From Thermohalobaculum sp039187815 (GTDB lineage Bacteria > Pseudomonadota > Alphaproteobacteria > Rhodobacterales > Rhodobacteraceae), in contig JBCCZI010000003.1 of NCBI GenBank assembly GCA_039187815.1, forward strand, positions 1 through 64,000: a stretch of DNA of 64,000 nucleotides. Direction: 5' to 3'. The stretch's first letter is position 1, and the number at the start of each line of letters is the position of its first letter. The translations under genes were made by a program, and so were the position numbers. Of the stretch, positions 17,211 to 24,035 are shown in pieces. The notes under the pieces were generated by a model. The model did no database searches. It saw only the letters and a list, made by a program, of their open reading frames with translations, and was not told where the DNA came from.

Positions 17211-18059
17211 ATGGGCGCGGAGAGCACCCCCGACCTCGAGAGCGCCGTCGCCGAGCACTACACGACCGAGGCCCTCCTCTCGCGGATCAGATCGGCCCTC
17301 AGCGATATGGGCGCAGACCCGGATGCGCCCCGTCCGGAGGATCTCAAACCGGTGGATGAGTTTCACACCGGCGGGATCGCCGCCACGGAGGCTCTGCTGA
17401 CCCAATTGGCCATCGCGCCCGAGACGCGGGTGCTGGATCTCGGCGCTGGCTTGGGGGGCACGGCGCGGCACATCGCGCATCGCTATGGCGCCTCGGTGAT
17501 CGGGATCGACCTCACCCCCGTCTTTGTCGAGACCGCGACGGCGCTCAGCGCGCTTGTCAGCCTCGGGGGCCGGACCCGGTTCCTGGTTGCGAGCGCTCTC
17601 GAGGTGCCCATCCCCGACGCCACGATGGACCTTGTGACCCTGTTCCATGTTGGAATGAACATCGAGGACAAGGCCGCGCTGATGGTCGAGGCGGCGCGGG
17701 TGCTGGCGCCAGGCGGGCGGTTCGCGCTGTTCGATGTGATGCGCATGGCGGATGGCGCGCTGATGTTTCCGGTGCCCTGGGCCGAACGGGCCGAGCTTTC
17801 GCGGGTGGAGGCGCCGGGTGCCTATCGTGCGGCAGCCGCGGCGGCGGGCCTGGCGCCGGTGGTCGAACGGAACCGTATCGAGTTTGCCCTCGCCTTCTTC
17901 GAGACCGTCTTCGCCCGGATCGCGGAGCATGGGCCGCCACCGCTCGGGATCCATCTGCTGATGCGCGAAACCGCGCCGCTGAAGATCGGCAACTATGTCG
18001 AGGCGCTCAAGCTGGGCCGCCTTGCACCGGTGGAGATGATCTTTGCCAAGCCGGGTTAG
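17211..18059 (+). CDS. Class I SAM-dependent methyltransferase
   Basis: Protein of 282 residues with a Rossmann methyltransferase core. Motif I is VLDLGAGLGGTARHIA near residue 75, an acidic residue in VIGIDLTP binds the SAM ribose, and a post-motif reads DLVTLFHVGMNIEDK. The N-terminal region HYTTEALLSRIRSAL and DEFHTGGIAATEAL resembles UbiE/sarcosine-methyltransferase-like proteins that act on small molecules. The substrate is unknown. It may be co-transcribed with the DUF1428 gene. Confidence 0.85.
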   Translation: MGAESTPDLESAVAEHYTTEALLSRIRSALSDMGADPDAPRPEDLKPVDEFHTGGIAATEALLTQLAIAPETRVLDLGAGLGGTARHIAHRYGASVIGIDLTPVFVETATALSALVSLGGRTRFLVASALEVPIPDATMDLVTLFHVGMNIEDKAALMVEAARVLAPGGRFALFDVMRMADGALMFPVPWAERAELSRVEAPGAYRAAAAAAGLAPVVERNRIEFALAFFETVFARIAEHGPPPLGIHLLMRETAPLKIGNYVEALKLGRLAPVEMIFAKPG

Positions 18060-18070
18060 CCGTGCGGCCC

Positions 18071-18844
18071 TCAGGCAAACAGGCTCCGCCAAACCGTGAA
18101 CAGGCTGGCGCCGATCAATCCGACAAAGAACAAGCGCCGAAAGCTGTCCTCGGAGATGTAGCGACGCAATCGTTGTCCGATCAGGAACCCCAGCAGAACG
18201 AAAGGGATCGCCGCCAGCGAAACGACAAACAGGCCCGGCGTGACCAGCCCATGGCTGCCCATGGCCACGGCGAGCGTGCCGGATATCGTGAGGAAGATCA
18301 GACCGAGCGCTTGGACGAGCCGGTCGCGCTCCATCCCCAGCGCCTGCACGTAGAGGATGCCCGGCACGATGAACACGCCGGTCATGCCGAACATCACGCC
18401 TCCGAGGCCGCCGGCCAGCGGCCCCATCCAAGGCTCCCGCCGACCAGGCGGCGGAATCTGCGGGGTTGCCAGCGACACCGCCGAGTAGACCATCAACAGC
18501 ACGCCCAACAGCGCCTCAAGCGCCCGTGTGTCCTCGCCTGCCAGAACTTGGACCCCAAGCGCGATCCCGACCATGGCTGCAGCCAGAAAGGGCCAGAGCC
18601 GCGCGGCCACGCTGCGAAGATACGGGCCCGAAACCGCCTGCCAGACATTGCTGACGAGCCCCGGCGCCAGAAAGAGCGCCAGCGCCGCCTGCAAGCCGAG
18701 CGTCGGCGCCAAGACGGCCAGCACGACCACCGGCAGCCCGAGGCCGAGCGCGCCTTTGATCACGCCGCCGCCCAGGAAAGTCACGGCGACAAGGGCCAAG
18801 GCAGAGGCGCCAAGGCCGCTCGACGCAAACAGCTCTGCCAGCAC
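18071..18844 (-). CDS. TauE/SafE-family anion transporter
   Basis: Inner-membrane protein of 257 residues with about eight helices in two repeats. GGGVIKGALGLGLPVVVLAV near residue 25 and GGLGGVMFGMTGVFIVPGIL near residue 145 are the TauE/SafE repeat signatures. The family exports sulfite, sulfoacetate or related organic anions; the substrate here is not determined. Its start lies three bases beyond the stop of S-formylglutathione hydrolase, so the two form a minus-strand unit. Confidence 0.85.
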   Translation of the reverse strand: MLAELFASSGLGASALALVAVTFLGGGVIKGALGLGLPVVVLAVLAPTLGLQAALALFLAPGLVSNVWQAVSGPYLRSVAARLWPFLAAAMVGIALGVQVLAGEDTRALEALLGVLLMVYSAVSLATPQIPPPGRREPWMGPLAGGLGGVMFGMTGVFIVPGILYVQALGMERDRLVQALGLIFLTISGTLAVAMGSHGLVTPGLFVVSLAAIPFVLLGFLIGQRLRRYISEDSFRRLFFVGLIGASLFTVWRSLFA

Positions 18845-18846
18845 GC

Positions 18847-19671
18847 TCAGAGCCTTTCGGCATGCCAGCTGATATGGTCGGACACGGTGCTCGCGATGAA
18901 GAAATAGGAGTGGTCATAGCCGGGCAGGAGCCGCGCCGTGTGGGCCGTGTTGGTCTCGGCAAGCGCGCCCCAAAGCGCCGCGGGTTTGAGCTTGTCCAGA
19001 AACGGATCCGCAGCACCCTGGTCGATCAGCACATCGCGAGGCCAGCCGACCTCGCGCAGCAGGGTCGTGGCGTCATGGCGGGCCCAGGTGGCCTCATCGG
19101 CCCCGAGATAAGCGGTCAATTGCGGCCTGCCCCAATCGGAGGTGCTCGGATGAGCAATCGGCGCAAAGGCCGAGAGCGAGCGGTAGAGATCCGGATGCGC
19201 CATGGCAAGCGTCAGCGCTCCGTGCCCGCCCATCGAGTGCCCGGTGATGCCCTGCCGTCCGGCATCGATGGGAAACGCACCGGTCACCAGGCGCTGAAGC
19301 TCGTCGGTCACATAGCGTGCCATCCGGAAATGGGGCGTCCAGGGCGCTTGGGTGGCATCCACATAGAACCCCGCGCCTTGGCCGAGATCGAAGGCGGCAT
19401 CGTCCGCCACGCCCTCCCCCCGGGGCGAGGTGTCGGGAAACACCACCGCCATCCCCGCCGCGGCTGCGAGACCTTGGGCGCCGGCCTTGGTCATCGCGTT
19501 CTCATGGGTGCAGGTCAGGCCTGAGAGATACCAGAGGCAGGGGACCGGACCCGTCTCTGCCTGCGGCGGCAGATAGACGGCAAAGGTCATCGGGCAGCCG
19601 CAGGCATCGCTCGCGTGGCGGTACACGCCCTGCATACCGCCAAAGCAACGGGTCTCGGAGACGGTCTCCAT
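18847..19671 (-). CDS. fghA: S-formylglutathione hydrolase
   Basis: Esterase of 274 residues that hydrolyses S-formylglutathione to formate and glutathione, the second step of glutathione-dependent formaldehyde oxidation. The alpha/beta-hydrolase catalytic Ser is in GHSMGGHGALT, the Asp in DQGAADPFLD and the His in GYDHSYFFIA. YLSGLTCTHENAMTKAGAQ is characteristic of the family. The formaldehyde dehydrogenase partner is not in the window. Confidence 0.92.
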   Translation of the reverse strand: METVSETRCFGGMQGVYRHASDACGCPMTFAVYLPPQAETGPVPCLWYLSGLTCTHENAMTKAGAQGLAAAAGMAVVFPDTSPRGEGVADDAAFDLGQGAGFYVDATQAPWTPHFRMARYVTDELQRLVTGAFPIDAGRQGITGHSMGGHGALTLAMAHPDLYRSLSAFAPIAHPSTSDWGRPQLTAYLGADEATWARHDATTLLREVGWPRDVLIDQGAADPFLDKLKPAALWGALAETNTAHTARLLPGYDHSYFFIASTVSDHISWHAERL

Positions 19672-19760
19672 GGATGGGTTCCTTATGATCGATCAAGGCA
19701 AAGCGACGGGCACGGCGTAGGCCGGCCCAAACGCATGGTCTGCAACGGGATGCGGGTGGT

Positions 19761-20159
19761 TTACCCGAATTGCTCTTTGAGCGCTTGGAGGCCGCTCTCA
19801 TAGACCTGGGCGATGACGGCCTCGGCGTCTTTGGCATTGGCGGTGAAGGTCGATGACCAGACCACCACCGAGCCCGGGCCCGACGGCACGACCGAGAGCA
19901 CCGCGCGATAGTGGCTGACCGGAAGCGGGCTGTCGACGATGGCATAGCCATAGGAGTGGGCATCCGCGCCGAGGTTCTTCTCCAAGATCTCGCCGCCGCC
20001 CTCAAGCTCGAGGCGCCGATGCTCGGCCACCCCGATATCCTCGCGGGTGCATGTAGCCACCGCCGGGTGCCAATCCGCCAGCGCCTGAAACCCGCCAATC
20101 GCCGCCCAGACCGCCTCGGGCCCCGCCGCCAAGGCCATATGCCGCATCACCTGTGCCAT
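19761..20159 (-). CDS. SRPBCC/MxaD-like lipid-binding fold protein
   Basis: Protein of 132 residues of the START-like superfamily: MRHMALAAGPEAVWAAIGGF, then LADWHPAVATC, RRLELEGGGEILEKNL and VVWSSTFTANAKDAEAVI. Similar proteins include MxaD, linked to methanol oxidation, and many polyketide-cyclase-like proteins. Its neighbour S-formylglutathione hydrolase also belongs to one-carbon metabolism, so a role there is possible but not shown. AGGAGGGA lies just upstream of the ATG. Confidence 0.75.
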   Translation of the reverse strand: MAQVMRHMALAAGPEAVWAAIGGFQALADWHPAVATCTREDIGVAEHRRLELEGGGEILEKNLGADAHSYGYAIVDSPLPVSHYRAVLSVVPSGPGSVVVWSSTFTANAKDAEAVIAQVYESGLQALKEQFG

Positions 20160-20287
20160 TCCGTCCCTCCTGATTGTCGGCGGACCGCCTTGGTGCGTGG
20201 CCCGCGCCGGCCTCCCTTATACCCGTACGGCCGGCAAGCGCCCAAACCAAAAGGGCATCGCCCGACACACGGTCGGGTCACAGCAAA

Positions 20288-20311
20288 CGGGCGGAGCCGA
20301 AGCTCCGCCCG
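20288..20311 (-). terminator. Strong stem-loop with UUCG loop
   Basis: A ten-base-pair stem (CGGGCGGAGC with its complement) is closed on the minus strand by a C(UUCG)G tetraloop, a very stable RNA hairpin. Only a short GTTTG follows, so intrinsic termination would be weak in U-tract terms. It lies just downstream of the small ORF at 20336-20626 and would end that transcript before the SRPBCC gene. Confidence 0.5.
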
Positions 20312-20335
20312 CCGCCAGGTCTCGACTGGATGTGG

Positions 20336-20626
20336 TCAGGTCGACCGCCGAGGGAAACGGTCGTGCAGCAGACAGCCAAGGCCTGAAGGGAACCGAAGCG
20401 AGATCCGGCGAGGGTGCCGGACGATCTTGCTGAGCGGGTCGATCGTCCGAGCAGCCCGGATCCCGGTCGGATTGCCGAAAAACACGTCGGCACAGTAGGG
20501 ACGCAACGCATACGCAACACTCCCACTCACCACACCTTGCGAAGACACGCCGCAGGGCGTTGTCCGACCGGAGCCTAGAGAGAGACGGATCGGCTCGCTT
20601 CCATGTGCAATCAGGTGGCCGGGCAT
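20336..20626 (-). CDS. Small hypothetical protein, unrecognised
   Basis: A 96-residue frame beginning MPGHLIAHGSEPIRLSLGSG. The case for a real gene is a good ribosome-binding site (AAGGAAC, six bases before the ATG), an upstream AT-richer stretch, and the stem-loop just after the stop. The product is rich in Ser, Arg and Gly, contains three Cys, and matches no family I know. It has no signal peptide or transmembrane helix. The region could instead encode a structured RNA. Confidence 0.35.
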   Translation of the reverse strand: MPGHLIAHGSEPIRLSLGSGRTTPCGVSSQGVVSGSVAYALRPYCADVFFGNPTGIRAARTIDPLSKIVRHPRRISLRFPSGLGCLLHDRFPRRST

Positions 20627-20790
20627 TGGTGAGTTCCTTTTCTTCCGTGCAGACAGATTGCCCGAATCCACAACGAGAACTGTGAATATCCTCACGTCAC
20701 CTGTAGTTTTTGATAGGGCTTAGCCGACGAAGCCGGGCAGGCCCGGCAACCCTGCGCCAGGCGGCACGGCGACCTGAGGTGAGCGCGCCG

Positions 20791-21489
20791 CTAGCGGAAC
20801 GCCTCGCGGGCGCGGCAGGGATTGTACTCGGAGCGTCCGGTCTCAGGGTCGCGTCGGGTGGTCCAGGGCTCGGAACAAAACGCCGCGACCTCGGCCTGAG
20901 TGAAGGCAAACGGGCTGCCCTCGAAAAGCGGCTTGTCCTCGGTTGCAACGACCGGAGCGGGTGCGGGCGCAGAGGCAGGATCGGGGCCTCGCGCGAGGGC
21001 CGGCTCTGGCACGGGGGCCGGCTCTGACGTGGGAACCGGCTCTCGGGTGGGGGCCGGCTCCGGAGCCGGCGTTGCCACGGGGACTGCTGCCAGTACTGGT
21101 TCGGGATCGGCCTGCGGCGGCGGATTTGGATCAATTTGCGGCAACGGTCCTGGAGCTTGGATCGTGCCCGAGACGGGTGTCGGGGCGGGCGCTGGTACCG
21201 CGGCAATGCCGTCAAAGACGGCCATGACGGTGCCGCCCGTGCTGGGCTCGACACGCAGGATCCGTGTGCGGGTCCCCAACCGGTAGAGAGCCACAAAGAT
21301 GTCCTCGCTCGCGATCTCGAGCGTGCAGGGCGTAGCGGCGCATCGTGGCCCTGCCGTGGTCTCAACCGACGCACCGGAGGGATCGGAGGCAAAGGTCACA
21401 GCGGTGCCCAAGCGAACCTCAGGCTCGGGCGCTTCCGCGGCGCAAGCACCGAGCAGTAGAGCGGTCGCGAAGAGGCGCGCTGCACGCAT
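20791..21489 (-). CDS. Lipoprotein with PEGA-like domain and proline-rich linker
   Basis: Protein of 232 residues. MRAARLFATALLLGACAAEA carries a lipobox (LGAC) with Cys at residue 16. A PEGA-like beta domain follows (TFASDPSGASVETTAGPRC, TPCTLEIASEDIFVALY). A long Pro/Ala/Glu linker (residues about 95-185) leads to a conserved tail FEGSPFAFTQAEVAAFCSEP with two more Cys. The linker may span the periplasm or peptidoglycan. ATG 21489 is preferred over an open extension to 21711 because GGAGG precedes it and it gives a clean lipoprotein signal. Confidence 0.75.
   Translation of the reverse strand: MRAARLFATALLLGACAAEAPEPEVRLGTAVTFASDPSGASVETTAGPRCAATPCTLEIASEDIFVALYRLGTRTRILRVEPSTGGTVMAVFDGIAAVPAPAPTPVSGTIQAPGPLPQIDPNPPPQADPEPVLAAVPVATPAPEPAPTREPVPTSEPAPVPEPALARGPDPASAPAPAPVVATEDKPLFEGSPFAFTQAEVAAFCSEPWTTRRDPETGRSEYNPCRAREAFR
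20990..21075 (-). repeat. Degenerate tandem repeat in lipoprotein linker
   Basis: The plus strand shows repeated GGGGCCGGCTC-like units about 18 bases apart, encoding the alternating Pro-Glu/Ala-Pro linker (PEPAPTREPVPTSEPAPVPE). Such tracts expand and contract easily, so linker length may differ between strains. Confidence 0.6.
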
Positions 21490-21863
21490 GGGTCTGCCTC
21501 CGGATGGCTGGTGGGTCCGACATCTGACACGCCGATGATAGCATGCCCCAACCAAGGCTCGCCAGCACAACCGCAGGCAGACCGGACCGGCGCCAAGCCG
21601 AGGGTATGCCGCGCCCTGTAGCCATGCGATCGTGCCGAGCCCCGCGAGCAACAGAGGCAGGCGCGCTGGCTGAGAAACGGATGCGGCAAGGGCGAAGGCT
21701 ACCCCTGTCATGCCACCAACATTGCCACTTAGGGCCCTCGAAATCCGACGGCTTTTGAATTTAGCAGCTCGGATTTCGGTCGTCGTGACGACGGCTCTGC
21801 AAAACGCAAAGCAGCGGCAATTTTTAGGAGAAAAGAACCAACGGCGTAGTCAAGATTAGAAAC
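21490..21863. other. Intergenic stretch with inverted repeat
   Basis: No convincing gene is seen. The only notable structure is a perfect 10-base inverted repeat, CGAAATCCGA at 21739-21748 and TCGGATTTCG at 21769-21778, separated by 20 AT-rich bases. A second small hairpin follows directly (GTCGTC gt GACGAC, 21779-21792). The remainder is an open minus-strand extension of the lipoprotein frame with no ribosome-binding site. Confidence 0.5.
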
Positions 21864-21881
21864 AGGGGCCCGCAGGCCCCT
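21864..21881 (-). terminator. Rho-independent terminator of glnA
   Basis: AGGGGCC and GGCCCCT form a seven-base-pair stem with a four-base loop, followed on the minus strand by the T-rich GTTTCTAATCTT. It lies 28 bases downstream of the glnA stop codon, in the right orientation to end the glnB-glnA transcript. Confidence 0.75.
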
Positions 21882-21908
21882 GAATTACGCGCAGTCGGAG
21901 GCGTCGGT

Positions 21909-23318
21909 TCAAACCGAGTAGTACATCGCGAACTCGACCGGGTGGGGTGTGTGCTCATAGTTGTAGATCTCCTCCCACTTGAGCTCCATGTAGCCCTCGA
22001 TCTGGTCTTTGGTGAAGACGTTGCCGGCGAGCAGGAACTCGTGATCGGCCTCGAGCGCGTCCATGGCCTCGCGCAGCGAGCCGCAGACGGTCGGGATGCC
22101 GGCCAGTTCCTCGGGCGGCAGATCATAGAGATCCTTATCCGCCGCTTCGCCCGGGTGGATCTTGTTCTTGATCCCGTCGAGGCCCGCCATTAGCAGCGCC
22201 GAGAAGCAGAGATAGGGGTTGGCCGAGGGATCGGGGAAGCGGGTCTCGAGCCGCTTGGCCTTCGGGCTCTCGGTCCACGGGATCCGCACCGAGGCGGACC
22301 GGTTGCGCGCCGAATAGGCCAGCAGCACCGGCGCCTCAAAACCCGGGATCAGACGCTTGTAGCTGTTGGTCGAGGGGTTGGTGAAGGCATTGAGCGCCTT
22401 GGCATGCTTCAGCACACCGCCGATGTAGAACAGCGCCTCTTCCGACAGATCGGCATACTGGTCGCCTGCAAACAGCGGCTTGCCGTCCTTCCAGATCGAC
22501 TGGTTCACGTGCATGCCGGTGCCGTTGTCGCCCTTGATCGGCTTCGGCATGAAGGTCGCCGATTTGCCATAAGCATGAGCCACGCTGTGGATGACATACT
22601 TATACATCTGCAGCATGTCGGCCTGGTAGGTCAGCGAGCCGAAGACGAGGCCTAGCTCGTGCTGGCACGAGGCCACCTCGTGGTGGTGCTTGTCGACGCT
22701 CATGCCCATACGGTGCATGGTCGAGAGCATTTCGGAGCGGATGTCCTGGCCGGCATCGACCGGCGGTACCGGGAAATAGCCGCCCTTGAGCCCAGGCCGG
22801 TGGCCCATGTTGCCCATTTCGAACTCGCTATCGGTGTTCCAGGAGGCGTCTTGAGCATCGACCTCATAGCCGACCTTGTTGATGTCGACCTTGAAACGCA
22901 CATCGTCGAACAGGAAGAACTCGGCCTCTGGGCCCCAGAAGGACTTCTCGCCCACACCGCTGTCGATCAGATGCTTCTCAGCCTTGAGCGCCGTCGCCCG
23001 CGGATCGCGCTCATACATCTCGCCGGTGTCGGGCTCGACGACCGTGCAGAACATCGACATCGTCTTCTCGGCATAGAAGGGGTCGATCATGGCGCTGTCG
23101 GCATCAGGCATCAGCTTCATGTCCGACTGGTCGATCGACTTCCATCCGGCGATCGAGGAGCCGTCGAACATCCAACCCTCTTCCATCCACTCCTCGTCGA
23201 CGATGTCGGCGATGGCGGTGACGTGCTGCATCTTGCCCCGCGGATCGGTGAAGCGGAGATCCACATAGGCGATCTCCTCATCTTTGATGCGCTGTGCGAT
23301 CTCGGCATTCGTGGTCAT
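21909..23318 (-). CDS. glnA: Glutamine synthetase type I
   Basis: Enzyme of 469 residues making glutamine from glutamate, ammonia and ATP; it forms dodecamers. Family motifs include FDGSSIAGWKSIDQSDMKL, the ATP-site KPIKGDNGTGMHVNQSIWKD and RIPWTESPKAKRLETRFPD. Tyr398 in KDLYDLPPEE is the adenylylation site, so activity should be tuned by GlnE. It follows glnB by 55 bases on the same strand and has its own downstream terminator; expression probably depends on the sigma-54 promoter before glnB. Confidence 0.97.
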   Translation of the reverse strand: MTTNAEIAQRIKDEEIAYVDLRFTDPRGKMQHVTAIADIVDEEWMEEGWMFDGSSIAGWKSIDQSDMKLMPDADSAMIDPFYAEKTMSMFCTVVEPDTGEMYERDPRATALKAEKHLIDSGVGEKSFWGPEAEFFLFDDVRFKVDINKVGYEVDAQDASWNTDSEFEMGNMGHRPGLKGGYFPVPPVDAGQDIRSEMLSTMHRMGMSVDKHHHEVASCQHELGLVFGSLTYQADMLQMYKYVIHSVAHAYGKSATFMPKPIKGDNGTGMHVNQSIWKDGKPLFAGDQYADLSEEALFYIGGVLKHAKALNAFTNPSTNSYKRLIPGFEAPVLLAYSARNRSASVRIPWTESPKAKRLETRFPDPSANPYLCFSALLMAGLDGIKNKIHPGEAADKDLYDLPPEELAGIPTVCGSLREAMDALEADHEFLLAGNVFTKDQIEGYMELKWEEIYNYEHTPHPVEFAMYYSV

Positions 23319-23373
23319 GCGTGTCCCTTCCGTTCACTAAGGTTCGCTGGTCTCTGTTCGGGGTGGTCTGATG

Positions 23374-23712
23374 TCAGAGCGCGTCGGCCCCGCTTTCGCC
23401 TGTGCGGATGCGCACGGCATGCTCGATGTCACTGACGAAGATCTTGCCGTCACCGATTTTGCCGGTGCGCGCCGCATCCGTGATGGCGGCCAACGTCTGG
23501 TCCAACAGCCCATCATCGACGACAACTTCGATCTTCACCTTGGGCAGGAAGTCGACGACGTACTCGGCGCCACGGTACAGCTCGGTGTGGCCCTTTTGGC
23601 GTCCGAAACCCTTGGCTTCGAGCACGCTGAGCCCCTGGATGCCGATCTCCTGCAGCGCCTCCTTCACCTCGTCGAGCTTGAAAGGTTTGATGATGGCTTC
23701 GACCTTTTTCAC
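23374..23712 (-). CDS. glnB: Nitrogen regulatory protein P-II
   Basis: Signal protein of 112 residues that senses glutamine and 2-oxoglutarate and controls GlnE and NtrB. It starts KKVEAIIKPFKLDEVKEAL. Tyr51 in the T-loop (RGAEYVVDFLPK) is the uridylylation site, and TGKIGDGKIFV is the B-loop ATP site. The start is GTG at 23712 with GGGAGA upstream; a much longer open frame upstream is an artefact of high GC. Upstream of glnA, the order usual in alphaproteobacteria. Confidence 0.96.
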   Translation of the reverse strand: MKKVEAIIKPFKLDEVKEALQEIGIQGLSVLEAKGFGRQKGHTELYRGAEYVVDFLPKVKIEVVVDDGLLDQTLAAITDAARTGKIGDGKIFVSDIEHAVRIRTGESGADAL

Positions 23713-23780
23713 CTGGCGTCTCCCTGTTGGCGTCCGGCGTCCTGCCCTGCCTTCCGCCAAGCGGCGGTCTGGCCAGATCA

Positions 23781-23797
23781 TGCACAAGCCGTGCCAA
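23781..23797 (-). promoter_or_regulatory. Sigma-54 promoter of glnB-glnA
   Basis: TTGGCACGGCTTGTGCA on the minus strand matches the sigma-54 consensus TGGCACG-N4-TTGCA except for one base in the -12 element, with exact GG-N10-GC spacing. Transcription would begin near 23770, giving an untranslated leader of about 58 bases before the glnB GTG. This predicts NtrC-dependent induction under nitrogen limitation. Confidence 0.75.
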
Positions 23798-23894
23798 GGT
23801 GGGACGAGGCCCAAAGCACGGCTGGGGCAGGCGCTTTGCGCGTGTTCTGAGCGGTTCGGGCCGCCAGCATGGCCCGCCCAGGCCTTGCTTGCCA

Positions 23895-23909
23895 GCCCAT
23901 ATTTTGGGC
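23895..23909. promoter_or_regulatory. Palindrome, possible activator site upstream of glnB promoter
   Basis: GCCCATATTTTGGGC is an inverted repeat with five-base arms and an AT-rich centre, about 130 bases upstream of the predicted sigma-54 start. That is a normal distance for an NtrC enhancer, but the arms differ from the usual GCAC/GTGC, so the factor is uncertain. It lies in the 323-base gap between glnB and the divergent NAD(P)HX repair gene, which is otherwise unremarkable. Confidence 0.35.
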
Positions 23910-24035
23910 AATTTGCTGGAATTTTAGCCGTCCGCGCGGCGAGCACGGCGCGCGAGAGAGGCCGCCCTCGCCCCGGTTTGCGGCGTCCCGTCGAGGCACT
24001 AGACTGCGGGTGCCGAGGCCTAGGAGCGCAGCCCC

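Noticed and set aside
21490..21711. N-terminal extension of the lipoprotein frame that looks like a small membrane protein
   Set aside because: It has no ribosome-binding site, and the internal ATG at 21489 has GGAGG and a clean lipobox signal.
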